Origin: RYN-122 sp963761655
Lineage (GTDB): Bacteria > Actinomycetota > Actinomycetes > Mycobacteriales > SCTD01
Reading direction: 5' to 3'
Length of the DNA: 64,000 nt
Assembly (NCBI GenBank): GCA_963761655.1
Contig: CAVXHI010000002.1
Coordinates: 62,001 to 126,000 of the forward strand
Made by a program: the position numbers and the translations under genes. Each line of letters opens with the position of its first letter. Positions within the stretch are counted from its first letter, which is position 1. The notes under the pieces are model-generated. The model saw only the letters and a program-made list of their open reading frames with translations, was not told the DNA's origin and did not search any database. Shown piece by piece: positions 1 through 8,457 of the stretch.

Positions 1-1090
1 CCACCGGGTCCTGGTGGATCACGTCGAAGAACGCCGACAGCTTGTCGACGTCGTGGAAGGAACGGGCCAGGGCGGAGGCGAGGTCGAAGCGGAAGCCGTC
101 GACGTGCATCTCGGTGACCCAGTAGCGCAACGAGTCCATGAGCAGCTGCAGGACGTGCGGGTTGCGGGCGTCGAGGGTGTTGCCGCAGCCGGTGTAGTCG
201 CGGTAGCGGGAGCGGTCCTGCTCGAGGCGGTAGTAGCTCGGGTTGTCGATGCCGCGGAAGGCCAGGGTGGGACCGGTCTCGTCGCCCTCGGCCGTGTGGT
301 TGTAGACGACGTCGAGCAGCACCTCGATGCCGGCCGCGTGCAGGCTGCGGACCATCGCCTTGAACTCGCGCACCTGCTCGCCGCGGCTGCCGCTGGCGGA
401 GAACCCGGCGTGGGGGGCGAAGTAGCCGAGGGTGTTGTAGCCCCAGTGGTTCGTGAGGCCGGCCTTGAGCAGGTGCGGCTCGGACACGAAGTGGTGCACC
501 GGCAGCAGCTCGACGGCGGTGACGCCGAGGCGCTGCAGGTGCTCGATCGCGGCGGGGTGGCCGAGGCCGGCGTACGTGCCGCGCAGGGCGGCCGGGACGT
601 CGGGGTTCCGCGCGGTGAAGCCCTTCACGTGCAGCTCGTAGACGACGGTGTCGGACCACGCGGTGGCCGGCCGGCGGTCGTCGCCCCACGGGAAGGCGTC
701 GTGCACGACGACCGAGCGCGGCACGTGCGGCGCGCTGTCGACCCCGACCGTGGACGACAGCACCGACGGGTCGAGCCGGAACTCGCCCTCGACGGCCCGG
801 GCGTACGGGTCGACGAGCAGCTTGCTGCGGTCGAACCGCAGGCCGTGGGCGGGGTCGTGCGGCCCGTCGACGCGGAACCCGTAGCGCTGCCCCGGACCGA
901 CCTGGGGCAGGTACCCGTGCCAGACGTGGTGGGTCGACTCCTCGAGCGGCACGCGCGTCTCGCGGCCCTGCTCGTCGAAGAGGCAGACGTCGACCGCCCG
1001 TCCGAGGGGGGAGAACAGGGCGACGTTCGTCCCCTCGCCGTCCCAGGTCGCGCCGAGGGGCGAGGGGCGTCCGGGCCAGGGGCGGGTCAT
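1..1090 (-). CDS. glgX: Glycogen debranching enzyme GlgX (partial, C-terminus outside window)
   Basis: This GH13 debranching enzyme hydrolyses alpha-1,6 branches of glycogen or limit dextrins in the cytosol. The reverse-strand reading starts at ATG 1090 and runs off the left edge after about 363 residues. It opens with a carbohydrate-binding-like segment (PWPGRPSPLGATWDGEGTNV). The alpha-amylase barrel shows DVVYNH (region I) and DGFRFDLA, whose second Asp is the expected nucleophile near residue 336, as in E. coli GlgX. The start lies 14 nt downstream of the stop of the hydrolase at 1105-1986, so the two are probably co-transcribed. The glycosidase family is certain. Maltooligosyltrehalose trehalohydrolase is a less likely alternative. 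Confidence 0.92.
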   Translation of the reverse strand, partial: MTRPWPGRPSPLGATWDGEGTNVALFSPLGRAVDVCLFDEQGRETRVPLEESTHHVWHGYLPQVGPGQRYGFRVDGPHDPAHGLRFDRSKLLVDPYARAVEGEFRLDPSVLSSTVGVDSAPHVPRSVVVHDAFPWGDDRRPATAWSDTVVYELHVKGFTARNPDVPAALRGTYAGLGHPAAIEHLQRLGVTAVELLPVHHFVSEPHLLKAGLTNHWGYNTLGYFAPHAGFSASGSRGEQVREFKAMVRSLHAAGIEVLLDVVYNHTAEGDETGPTLAFRGIDNPSYYRLEQDRSRYRDYTGCGNTLDARNPHVLQLLMDSLRYWVTEMHVDGFRFDLASALARSFHDVDKLSAFFDVIHQDPV

Positions 1091-1104
1091 CCCAGCAGTC
1101 TCCG

Positions 1105-1986
1105 CTACGCGCGTGCCCGCCCCCGGCGCTCGTGCGGGAGCAGGTCCGCGAGCGAGGTCCCCGGGGGCAGGACGACCGCCGTGCCGCGGCGTCGTCGTTC
1201 GAGCATCGCGTGCACGACCAGCGCGTTGCGCAGGAGCGTCGCGAACTCCTCGGGCTCCGACAGCAGCCAGCCGTGGTGACCGCGCACGACCTCCGCGGGC
1301 AGGCTGCTGGCGACGTCGGCCAGGGCCCCGGGGGCGATCACGCGGTCGTCGTCGCCCCACACGAACAGCACGGGCAGGCCGCGGGCCACCAGCGCCTCCG
1401 CCTCCTTCGCGAGCGACGCCGTGAGCGCGAGCCGACCGGTCAGCGCGAGGGTGAGCGGCTTGCGCAGCACGTTGGGCAGGAAGTCGCGCAGCATGGCGGG
1501 CGCCGTCCGGAGCAGCTCACCGGGCTGGAGCTCGCCGACCGTGCCGGCGGCCCAGCGCAGCCACGAGGCGTCGACCATGCCGCGGCGGACGCCGGGTGCG
1601 CCGCCGACGGAGTTCACGAGGGTGAGCGAGCGGACGAGGTCGGGCCGGTCGGTGGCCAGCCGCAGGGCGACCCCGCCGCCGAACGAGTGCCCGACGACGA
1701 ACGGCGGGTGCTCGAGCCCGAGGACGTCGACCAGGCGGCCGATCCGCTCGGCGAAGGCCGACAGGTGGACCCCGGTGAGGGGCGGGCCGTCGCTGCCGCC
1801 GAACCCGGGCAGGCAGGGCGCGATGACCCGCACGCCGGCGTCCGTCAGGCGCAGGACGCCGTCGGCGTAGCTGCGGGGGGTGAGCCCCCAGCCGTGCAGG
1901 AACAGCAGCGGCTCGCCCTCGCCGGCCTCCATGAGGCGGACCCGGGCGCCGTCGACCTCGACGTCGCGCCAGACGGGTGTGCTCAC
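1105..1986 (-). CDS. Alpha/beta hydrolase
   Basis: A 293-residue alpha/beta hydrolase of unknown substrate. The oxyanion motif LHGWG is at 30-34 and the nucleophile elbow GHSFGG gives Ser101. Candidate acid and base are Asp213 or Asp214 (WGDDDRV) and His238 or His239 (GHHGW), so the triad is complete. The GTG start at 1986 is preceded by AGGAGG four bases upstream, one of the clearer ribosome sites in the window. It lies upstream of glgX on the same strand. The C-terminal 40 residues are Arg-rich and outside the fold. Esterase, lipase and haloalkane dehalogenase-like activities cannot be told apart. Confidence 0.85.
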   Translation of the reverse strand: MSTPVWRDVEVDGARVRLMEAGEGEPLLFLHGWGLTPRSYADGVLRLTDAGVRVIAPCLPGFGGSDGPPLTGVHLSAFAERIGRLVDVLGLEHPPFVVGHSFGGGVALRLATDRPDLVRSLTLVNSVGGAPGVRRGMVDASWLRWAAGTVGELQPGELLRTAPAMLRDFLPNVLRKPLTLALTGRLALTASLAKEAEALVARGLPVLFVWGDDDRVIAPGALADVASSLPAEVVRGHHGWLLSEPEEFATLLRNALVVHAMLERRRRGTAVVLPPGTSLADLLPHERRGRARA

Positions 1987-2048
1987 GGGCCTCCTGTCGG
2001 CAGTCGGGGGCGGCGGTGCAGTGCGCGGGGCAGTGACAGTCTGCTGGT

Positions 2049-2423
2049 GTGCCGGTGGTCGTGACGGGCGGGGACGAGCCGCTCGGGCGCCGTCTGGTCG
2101 AGGCCCTGCTCGGGCTCGGCGGTGAGGTGCGGGCGGTCGTGGCGAGCCGGGCCGCCCAGCGCGAGCTGGTCCCGCTCGGCGTCCGGACGGCGTGCCTGCC
2201 CCTCGACGACGCCGACCTGCTCGCCGCCGTCCTCGTGGGGGCGCACACGTGCGTGCACGCGGCCGGGGAGGAGCCGGCCGCGACCCTCGACGTCGTCGCG
2301 GAGGCGTGCGCCCTGGCCGGCGTCCCGCGGCTGCTGGTCGTCACCGCGCGGGACGTGCCGGGGGCGGTGCCTCCCGGCCCGGACGTCGTCGCTCAGGTGC
2401 TCGCGGCCGACGCGCGGGCGTGA
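2049..2423 (+). CDS. Small NAD(P)-binding Rossmann protein, truncated SDR-like
   Basis: A 124-residue protein resembling only the N-terminal half of an extended SDR or NmrA-type Rossmann fold: VVVTGGDEPLGRRLVEAL is a degenerate glycine-rich dinucleotide motif followed by beta-alpha repeats. No YxxxK active site is present, so it is a stand-alone half domain or decayed remnant. The GTG start has CAGTCT six bases upstream (2037-2042), the leaderless -10 arrangement seen at many genes here. It diverges from the hydrolase, and its 3′ end overlaps the opposing gene at 2393-3082 by 31 nt. Function unknown. Confidence 0.6.
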   Translation: MPVVVTGGDEPLGRRLVEALLGLGGEVRAVVASRAAQRELVPLGVRTACLPLDDADLLAAVLVGAHTCVHAAGEEPAATLDVVAEACALAGVPRLLVVTARDVPGAVPPGPDVVAQVLAADARA

Positions 2424-3082
2424 CCCGGTCCGGTGCCCGCGTGCAGGGCGGCGTGGGCGTCGGCGAGCGACTCGTGGGTGTCGGGCTCGGGGGCCGCCTC
2501 GTGGGCGAGGACGAGGTGGCCGAGCAGCTTCTCGTGGTCGGCCAGCAGGTCGGCCCACTGCCCGGCGAGCGCGGCCGCCGCGACGAGGGCCTCGAGCCGG
2601 ACCCGCAGGGGGAGCAGCAGCAGCTCGCGCTCGAGCAGCGACACGAGGTCCTCGCCCAGGGCGGCACGAGGGTCGTCGGGGTCCGTCGGGGAGTGCGGGT
2701 CGACGAAGGGGAGCGCGGCGAGCTCGGCGTCCAGGTCGCCCGGCTCGTCGTCGTCCTCGTCGTCGTCGTACGCCTCCTCGTAGAGGTCGTACGGGTCGGC
2801 CTCGTAGCCCGCCTCGACCTCGGCCAGCGACAGTCCGGCCTCGGCGGCCCAGCGGGCCTCCTCCTCGAGGTCGAGCTCGTCGGGCAGCGCGGCGAAGAAC
2901 GCGTCCTGCCAGCGCTCGAGCAGCTCGCCCGCCGCCTCGCAGCGCTCGAGCGCGCCACCCAGGTCGCTCGCCACCGGGCGCAGCAGGGCGTCCTGCAGGG
3001 CGCGGGCGGCGTCGGTCGGCAGGTCGTCGAGCGGGTCGGCGGCGGAGACCGTGTGCACCACCCCGCGGGAGTCCCGGAACAT
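2393..3082 (-). CDS. Hypothetical acidic protein
   Basis: A 229-residue protein I do not recognise. It is strongly acidic, with an Asp/Glu-dominated segment near residues 95-120 (DPYDLYEEAYDDDEDDDEPG), flanked by predicted helices rich in Leu, Ala and Glu. No signal peptide, membrane segment or catalytic motif is visible. ATG 3082 is preceded by TAGTGT seven bases upstream, fitting a leaderless message. It diverges from the enoyl-CoA hydratase gene across a shared promoter. Base composition and codon use look like the neighbours. Confidence 0.65.
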   Translation of the reverse strand: MFRDSRGVVHTVSAADPLDDLPTDAARALQDALLRPVASDLGGALERCEAAGELLERWQDAFFAALPDELDLEEEARWAAEAGLSLAEVEAGYEADPYDLYEEAYDDDEDDDEPGDLDAELAALPFVDPHSPTDPDDPRAALGEDLVSLLERELLLLPLRVRLEALVAAAALAGQWADLLADHEKLLGHLVLAHEAAPEPDTHESLADAHAALHAGTGPGHARASAAST

Positions 3083-3089
3083 GGGCGGA

Positions 3090-3099
3090 ACACTAGGGT
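3090..3099. promoter_or_regulatory. Overlapping divergent -10 elements (ACACTAGGGT)
   Basis: One ten-base sequence reads TAGTGT on the minus strand (3095-3090), seven bases before ATG 3082, and TAGGGT on the plus strand (3094-3099), 34 bases before the GTG at 3134. The two -10 boxes share a TA centre. The same layout recurs at 45956-45965 between the IclR regulator and leuC. Position and match to TANNNT support promoter function; no transcript data are available. Confidence 0.5.
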
Positions 3100-3133
3100 C
3101 GCGGGACTGATCCCTGATGCGAGGAGCACTCCC

Positions 3134-3913
3134 GTGGGCGAGTTCGTACGGCTCGAGGTCGACGGCGCGGTCGCGACGATCCGGCTGGACCGGCCGAAGA
3201 TGAACGCCCTGAACGGGCAGGTGGGCGACGAGCTGCGCGAGGCGGCGCTCGAGTGCACCGCACGCGACGACGTCCGCGCCGTCGTGCTCTACGGCGGGGA
3301 GCGCGTGTTCGCGGCCGGCGCCGACATCAAGGAGATGTCGGGCCTCACCTACGCGGGGATGCTCGCGTGGGGCACCCGCTTCCAGGAGCAGCTCAAGACG
3401 GTGGCCCGGATCCCCAAGCCCGTCGTCGCGGCCATCACGGGCTACGCGCTCGGCGGCGGCTTCGAGCTCGCCCTCACCGCGGACTTCCGCGTCGTGGGGG
3501 AGCGGGCCAAGGTCGGCGTGCCCGAGATCCAGCTCGGCGTCATCCCCGGCGGCGGCGGCACCCAGCGCCTCACCCGCCTCGTCGGGCCCGCCAAGGCCAA
3601 GGGCATGGTCTTCACCGGCCGCCACGTCGGTGCCGAGGAGGCCCTCGCCCTCGGCATCGCCGACGCCGTGGTGCCCGACGCCGACGTGTACGCGGCCGCC
3701 GTCGAGATGGCGTCGCAGTACGCGAACGGGCCCCGGGTCGCCCTGGCGTCCGCCAAGCAGGCGGTCGACGACGGCCTCGAGCTCGACCTCGACGCCGCGC
3801 TGCGCCTCGAGACCGCGCTGTTCGCCGGTGTGTTCGCCACGGAGGACCAGAAGACCGGCATGGCGTCGTTCCTGGAGAACGGTCCGGGGAAGGCCGTCTT
3901 CAGCGGTCGCTGA
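3134..3913 (+). CDS. Enoyl-CoA hydratase/isomerase family protein
   Basis: A 259-residue crotonase-fold enzyme, expected to hydrate trans-2-enoyl-CoA in beta-oxidation. Both catalytic glutamates of true hydratases are present: ALGGGFELAL and VPEIQLGVIPGGGGTQRL. The CoA oxyanion segment FAAGADIKEM is also intact. The GTG start is preceded by GAGGAG about seven bases upstream. Translation can be extended further upstream, but only through sequence antisense to the acidic-protein gene. It lies 174 bp before etfBA, which encode the electron acceptor of acyl-CoA dehydrogenases, so a link to fatty acid oxidation is a reasonable inference. Confidence 0.92.
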   Translation: MGEFVRLEVDGAVATIRLDRPKMNALNGQVGDELREAALECTARDDVRAVVLYGGERVFAAGADIKEMSGLTYAGMLAWGTRFQEQLKTVARIPKPVVAAITGYALGGGFELALTADFRVVGERAKVGVPEIQLGVIPGGGGTQRLTRLVGPAKAKGMVFTGRHVGAEEALALGIADAVVPDADVYAAAVEMASQYANGPRVALASAKQAVDDGLELDLDAALRLETALFAGVFATEDQKTGMASFLENGPGKAVFSGR

Positions 3914-4087
3914 GCGGGCGGAGTGTGGCGCTCACCACGGTCGCGCGCTCGGTACCCGCCGGTAACATCGAGATCACGAGGGTGGTGGCGGGCTTCGAGT
4001 TGCCCCGCACTACGGTGACCGTCACCCTCGACCCAAGAGCGCGCAGGGCCCTCCTGCGCCCGAGGCTGACGGAGGTCGGCGCCCGGC

Positions 4088-4867
4088 ATGAACATCGTCG
4101 TACTGGTGAAGCAGGTGCCTGACACCTGGGCCGAGCGCAAGCTCGACGCCACGGACAAGACGCTCGACCGTGCCTCGGTCGACGTCGTCATGAACGAGAT
4201 CGACGAGTACGCCGTCGAGGAGGCGCTCCGGATCACGGAGGCGCAGGGCGGTGAGGTCACCATCGTGTCGATGGCCCCCGACCGCGGCGTCGAGACGATC
4301 CGCAAGGCGCTGTCGATGGGTGCGCACAAGGCCGTGCACCTGTCCGACGACGCCCTCAAGGGCTCGGACGCGATCCAGACGTCCTACGCCCTGTCGAAGG
4401 TGCTCGGCACCCTCGAGTACGACCTCGTGATCTCCGGCTCGGAGGCCACCGACAGCCGCATGGCGATCATGGCGCCGCTCCTGTCGGAGCGCCTCGGCCA
4501 GCCGCAGCTGTCCGGTGCCCGCAAGGTCACCGTCGAGGGCAGCACGGTGCGGATCGAGCGCCAGACCGAGAACGGCTACGACGTCGTCGAGGCGCCCACG
4601 CCCGCGATCGTCAGCGTCGTCGAGAAGATCAACGAGCCGCGCTACCCGTCCTTCAAGGGGATCATGGCGGCCAAGAAGAAGCCGCTCACGACCCTGACGC
4701 TGGCCGACGCCGGCATCGAGGCGGGCCAGGTCGGTCTCGCCTCCTCGCCGTCGCAGGTCGTGGAGTTCGCGAACAAGCCGCCGCGCCAGGCGGGTCAGGT
4801 CGTCAAGGACGAGGGTGACGGCGGCACGAAGATCGCCGAGTACCTCGCGTCGCAGAAGCTCGTCTGA
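4088..4867 (+). CDS. etfB: Electron transfer flavoprotein beta subunit
   Basis: A 259-residue EtfB, which binds AMP and forms the EtfAB heterodimer that carries electrons from acyl-CoA dehydrogenases to the quinone pool. It begins MNIVVLVKQVPDT and carries MNEIDEYAVEEALR and the AMP-loop region VISGSEATDSRMA. Length is typical. GGAGGT lies 11 bases upstream of ATG, a somewhat long spacing. The preceding 174-bp gap contains TAACAT (3962-3967) and TACGGT (4013-4018) as possible -10 boxes. etfA follows after 14 bp, so the pair forms an operon. Confidence 0.97.
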   Translation: MNIVVLVKQVPDTWAERKLDATDKTLDRASVDVVMNEIDEYAVEEALRITEAQGGEVTIVSMAPDRGVETIRKALSMGAHKAVHLSDDALKGSDAIQTSYALSKVLGTLEYDLVISGSEATDSRMAIMAPLLSERLGQPQLSGARKVTVEGSTVRIERQTENGYDVVEAPTPAIVSVVEKINEPRYPSFKGIMAAKKKPLTTLTLADAGIEAGQVGLASSPSQVVEFANKPPRQAGQVVKDEGDGGTKIAEYLASQKLV

Positions 4868-4881
4868 GAGGTATCGACAAC

Positions 4882-5835
4882 ATGGCTGAGATCCTGGTCC
4901 TCATCGACCACGTCGAGGGTGCTCCCAAGAAGGTCTCCTTCGAGCTGCTGACCCTCGCCCGTTCGCTCGGGACGCCGTCCGCGGTCGTCCTGGGCAAGGG
5001 CGCGTCCGCCGCGGCCGAGAAGGTCGCCGCGTACGGCGCCGAGAAGGTCTACGTCAGCGAGGCCGAGGAGCTCGACGGGTTCCTCGTCGCCCCGAAGGCC
5101 GCCGTCCTCGCCCAGCTCATCACGCAGACGTCCCCCGCGGCCGTCCTCGTGCCGAGCAACGCCGAGGGCAAGGAGGTCGCGGCGCGGGCCGCGATCAAGA
5201 CCGGCAGCGGCATCGTCACGGACGCCGTCGGCGTGACCCCCGAGCTCGTCGCGGAGCAGCCGATCTTCGGTGGCTCCGTCGCGGTGCAGAGCAAGGTCGC
5301 CACGGGCGTCCCGATCATCACCGTCCGCGCCAACTCGACGGCGCCCGTCGAGCAGGCCGGTGCCGGCACGGTCGAGCAGGTCACCGCGACCTTCTCGGCG
5401 TCCGACACGCAGGCCAAGGTCGTCGACCGTGTCATCGAGAGCAAGGGCGGCCGGCCGGCGCTCGGCGACGCCGCCGTCGTCGTGTCCGGTGGCCGTGGCG
5501 TCGGTGCGGCGGAGGGCTTCGGCGTCGTCGAGGCGCTCGCCGACTCCCTCGGCGCGGCTGTCGGCGCCTCCCGCGCGGCGACCGACGCGGGCTGGTACCC
5601 GCACCAGAACCAGGTCGGCCAGACCGGCCAGACCGTGTCGCCGCAGCTCTACATCGCGGTCGGCATCTCGGGCGCGATCCAGCACCGCGCCGGCATGCAG
5701 ACCAGCAAGACGATCGTGGCCATCAACAAGGACGCCGAGGCCCCGATCTTCGAGCTGGCCGACTTCGGCCTGGTGGGCGACCTGTTCAACGTCGTCCCGC
5801 AGCTGACCGACGAGATCAGCAAGCGCAAGGGCTAG
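4882..5835 (+). CDS. etfA: Electron transfer flavoprotein alpha subunit
   Basis: A 317-residue EtfA, the FAD-binding partner of EtfB. The C-terminal FAD domain shows GQTGQTVSPQLYIAVGISG and QHRAGMQTSKTIVAINKD, the family signature. The N-terminal domain begins MAEILVLIDHVEG. ATG is close to AGAGGTATCG, an acceptable ribosome site. The gene is followed within 17 bp by a strong hairpin, so the etfBA transcript probably ends there. Confidence 0.97.
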   Translation: MAEILVLIDHVEGAPKKVSFELLTLARSLGTPSAVVLGKGASAAAEKVAAYGAEKVYVSEAEELDGFLVAPKAAVLAQLITQTSPAAVLVPSNAEGKEVAARAAIKTGSGIVTDAVGVTPELVAEQPIFGGSVAVQSKVATGVPIITVRANSTAPVEQAGAGTVEQVTATFSASDTQAKVVDRVIESKGGRPALGDAAVVVSGGRGVGAAEGFGVVEALADSLGAAVGASRAATDAGWYPHQNQVGQTGQTVSPQLYIAVGISGAIQHRAGMQTSKTIVAINKDAEAPIFELADFGLVGDLFNVVPQLTDEISKRKG

Positions 5836-5852
5836 CCCCTGCAGCACGCCTT

Positions 5853-5890
5853 GTCGGCCCGGTGCCCCCGCGAGGGGGTGCCGGGCCGAC
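5853..5890. terminator. Strong hairpin after etfA
   Basis: An inverted repeat with a 17-bp stem (15 Watson-Crick pairs and two G-U) closed by the tetraloop GCGA. The left arm starts GTCGGCCCGG at 5853 and the right arm ends CCGGGCCGAC at 5890. No U-tract follows, which is common in GC-rich actinobacteria. It sits 17 bp after the etfA stop, between convergent genes. Confidence 0.8.
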
Positions 5891-5915
5891 GCGCGTCCGG
5901 GGTCTGGTCGCTCCG

Positions 5916-5967
5916 GTGTCGCGCTGCGCCCCGGCCGGCGCTCTCCGACCGGGGCGTCCCGCGACAC
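5916..5967. terminator. Second hairpin between etfA and the SDR gene
   Basis: A two-part stem: GTGTCGCG (5916-5923) pairs with CGCGACAC (5960-5967), and CGCCCCGG (5927-5934) with CCGGGGCG (5949-5956). The two parts are separated by a symmetric three-base internal loop, and the apical loop is 14 bases. It probably terminates the minus-strand SDR transcript ending at 6029. A structured RNA is possible but unsupported. Confidence 0.55.
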
Positions 5968-6028
5968 GAGCGCACCGGGACGCACCCGGGACCCCCCAGC
6001 GTCCTGCACGCGCGGGCAGGGAGGGGCG

Positions 6029-6958
6029 TCAGCCGGTGAGCGCCTCGTAGCGGACCCCGGTCAGGTCCTCGCTGCGGTCCCAGAGCAGGTGCGCGGCCGC
6101 GCCGTCCTGCGCGTGCGTCGTCCGGCCGACCTTCTTCGGGTGCCCGCGCAGCTCGCCCGGCCCGCCAGGTCCGTAGTAGTCGTCGCCCTCGACGTCGGGC
6201 ATCGTCGCGGCGTAGAGCTGCGGCCAGGCGCCCTTGCTCTCCGGCTGGCCGATGACGAGGTTGCCGACCTTCATGAGGGTCTCGAGCACGAACGAGCCCT
6301 GGCCGCTCTGCAGGTTCGTGGCGGCGTAGCCGGGGTGCGCGCTGGCCACCAGCAGGGGCAGCCCGGCAGCGGTCGCCCGGCGCTGCAGCTCGCGGGCGAA
6401 CAGCAGGTTCGCCAGCTTGCTCTGCCCGTAGGCGCCCCAGCGCGTGTACTTCCGCTCGCCCATGAGGTCGTCGAACTCGATCTTCCCGGCCTTGTGCGCC
6501 GTGCTCGAGACGACCACGACGCGGGGCGCCGCCGCCTCGAGCAGGGTCGGCAGCAGCAGTCCGGTCAGCGCGAAGTGGCCGAGGTGGTTGGTGCCGAGCT
6601 GCTTCTCGAACCCGTCCTCGGTGAGCTGCCGGTCGATCGCCATGACGCCGGCGTTGTCGACGAGCAGGTCCAGCGAGGGCACCCGCTCCGACACCTGTGA
6701 CGCCGCGTCCCGGACGCTGGCCAGCGACGCGAGGTCCAGCGGCACGAGCTCCACCTGCGCGTCGGGCACCTCCCCGCGCAGCCGGGCCAGGGCGGCCTCG
6801 CCGCGGCGGCTGTCGCGGCAGGCCAGCAGCACGCGGGCGCCCTTGCGGGCCAGGGCCAGCGACGTCGCGAAGCCGAGGCCCGAGTTCGCGCCGGTCACGA
6901 GCGCGGTGCGCCCTCGCTGGTCGGGGATGAGCTCGTCGGTCCAACGGGGCACGGTCAT
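6029..6958 (-). CDS. Short-chain dehydrogenase/reductase (retinol-dehydrogenase-like)
   Basis: A 309-residue classical SDR. TGANSGLG (near residues 25-32) binds NAD(P), NAGVM follows the fourth strand, and the active site is Ser (VVSSTAHK) with YxxxK in AYGQSK. The N-terminal segment MTVPRWTDELIPDQRGRTAL and the long C-terminus match the actinobacterial group usually annotated as oxidoreductase or retinol-dehydrogenase-like. The substrate is unknown and no link to the rhodopsin 54 kb away should be assumed. ATG 6958 is chosen over a GTG 39 bases upstream because family alignment begins there. Confidence 0.88.
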   Translation of the reverse strand: MTVPRWTDELIPDQRGRTALVTGANSGLGFATSLALARKGARVLLACRDSRRGEAALARLRGEVPDAQVELVPLDLASLASVRDAASQVSERVPSLDLLVDNAGVMAIDRQLTEDGFEKQLGTNHLGHFALTGLLLPTLLEAAAPRVVVVSSTAHKAGKIEFDDLMGERKYTRWGAYGQSKLANLLFARELQRRATAAGLPLLVASAHPGYAATNLQSGQGSFVLETLMKVGNLVIGQPESKGAWPQLYAATMPDVEGDDYYGPGGPGELRGHPKKVGRTTHAQDGAAAHLLWDRSEDLTGVRYEALTG

Positions 6959-7015
6959 GGGGTCAGCCTGCCGCACCCGCGGGCGGCCGTGCACCACGCC
7001 CTAGGCTCGCCGACC

Positions 7016-8431
7016 ATGGCCTCCTGGGACCGCCGTACCCCCGCGCAGCAGAGCTCCGCCCGTGACACCGCCCTGCGGACCCAGGTGGTCGACGCCGTGG
7101 GACCGTTCTCGCCCTGGTGGCGCGACCGGTTCTCGGCCCTCGGCCGCACGCCCGCGTCCGTGGCCACGGTCGACGGCCTGGCGGGCCTCCCCGCCGCCGG
7201 CGAGCGCGACCTCTGCCCCGACGGCGACCCGAAGGGCGCGGCTGCCCTCGTGCTCCAGGCGGGGGAGCGCGGCTACGCCCTGCACGCCTCCGGGCCGGCC
7301 CTGCGCCGGGCCCTCCTGCAGCGCCTCGTGGCCCCCGGCCGGTACCGGGCGACGGTCGAGGCCGACACCCGGCCGACGTCGTTCGTCACCGACGGCCTGG
7401 CGGTCCGCTTCCCGGTCGCGAGCACCCGCGGCGACCTCGACGTGCTCGCCCGGGCGGGCGCGAGGCTGTGGCAGGTCCTCGGGCTGACCGGGGCCGACGT
7501 CCTGGTGGCGGGGCTCCCGACGGCGCCGTCGCCCGCGCTCCAGGCCCTGCAGCTGGCCGCCCTCGGTGCGGGCGCCCCGGCCGCCTTCCCCGGCGACGAC
7601 CCCGACGTCCTGGTCGAGACCCTGCGCCTGCTCCCCGCGACGGTCCTCGCCCTGCCCACCGACAGCGCCGTCACCGTCCTCGAGGAGCTCGCCGCGGCGG
7701 GCGCCCCGCTGGAGACCCTGGCGCTGCTCCTGCTCGTGGGTGCGCCGACCGACGCGGAGCGGTCCGCCGCGCAGGACGCGGTGCGGGAGGCCGGAGCGGC
7801 CCGGGCCCAGGTCCTGGCCGTCCACGCGGCCAGCGGCCACCGGCTGCTCTGGGCCGAGTGCCGGCAGAGCGCCGGGCGCCCCGTCGGGCTGCACACCTCG
7901 CCGGACCTCGAGCTGGTCCAGCTCGTCGACCCCGAGACCGGCCTGGCCGCGCGTGGAGGGGGGGCGGGGGAGACCGCCGTGACGCAGCTCGGGCTCCGCG
8001 GGAGCGCCCTGCTGCGCTGGCGCACCGGGGACGTCGCCGACGCCGTCCAGGAGGGCGCCTGCCCCGCGTGCGGCCGGACCGTCCCGCGCGTGGTGGGGCT
8101 GCGCCGTCGCGCCCTCGTCCCCGTCCTCACCCTGCGCGAGGGACGGCGCGCGGTCGACCTGCGGACCGTCGCGGCCGCCCTCGCCGGCCGCCCCGACGTC
8201 GACGACTTCCGCGTCGTCCTGACCCGCAGCCGGCGCAGCGGCGCCGACCAGGTGCTCGTCCACGTCGTCGTCCCGGCGAGCACCGACCCCTCGGACGCCG
8301 TCGTGGCGGTCGCGGCCGACGTGCGCCGGGCCTGCGGCCTGCTGCCGAGCCAGGTGGTCCTGGGGCTCCCGACGTCGGGCACGCCCCTGTCGCGCCGGCT
8401 GCTGGTGCAGGGGGACCTCGCCAGGCCCTAG
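7016..8431 (+). CDS. AMP-binding adenylate-forming protein (phenylacetate-CoA ligase-like)
   Basis: A 471-residue protein with the layout of the phenylacetate-CoA ligase/coenzyme F390 synthetase branch of adenylate-forming enzymes. LLRWRTGDVAD resembles the YRTGD adenylation motif. CPACGRTVPRVVGLRRRA is the short Cys pair seen in these ligases before the C-terminal domain. The usual N-terminal Gly/Ser/Thr ATP loop is weak (YALHASGPALRR), so activity is uncertain. ATG 7016 sits eight bases after TAGGCT (7002-7007), consistent with a leaderless message; an upstream GTG at 6989 would precede that -10 box. The gene is followed after 26 bp by the cysteine desulfurase gene. Confidence 0.72.
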   Translation: MASWDRRTPAQQSSARDTALRTQVVDAVGPFSPWWRDRFSALGRTPASVATVDGLAGLPAAGERDLCPDGDPKGAAALVLQAGERGYALHASGPALRRALLQRLVAPGRYRATVEADTRPTSFVTDGLAVRFPVASTRGDLDVLARAGARLWQVLGLTGADVLVAGLPTAPSPALQALQLAALGAGAPAAFPGDDPDVLVETLRLLPATVLALPTDSAVTVLEELAAAGAPLETLALLLLVGAPTDAERSAAQDAVREAGAARAQVLAVHAASGHRLLWAECRQSAGRPVGLHTSPDLELVQLVDPETGLAARGGGAGETAVTQLGLRGSALLRWRTGDVADAVQEGACPACGRTVPRVVGLRRRALVPVLTLREGRRAVDLRTVAAALAGRPDVDDFRVVLTRSRRSGADQVLVHVVVPASTDPSDAVVAVAADVRRACGLLPSQVVLGLPTSGTPLSRRLLVQGDLARP

Positions 8432-8457
8432 ACCGTCCCGAGGGCTAGGCTCGGCGG

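Noticed and set aside
2049..2423. Frameshifted full-length SDR
   Set aside because: Downstream frames to 3082 do not continue an SDR, and the opposing acidic-protein gene occupies that stretch.
6029..6958. Retinol-dehydrogenase-like SDR as part of retinal supply for the rhodopsin
   Set aside because: The name reflects loose family annotation only; it is 54 kb away with no shared regulation visible.
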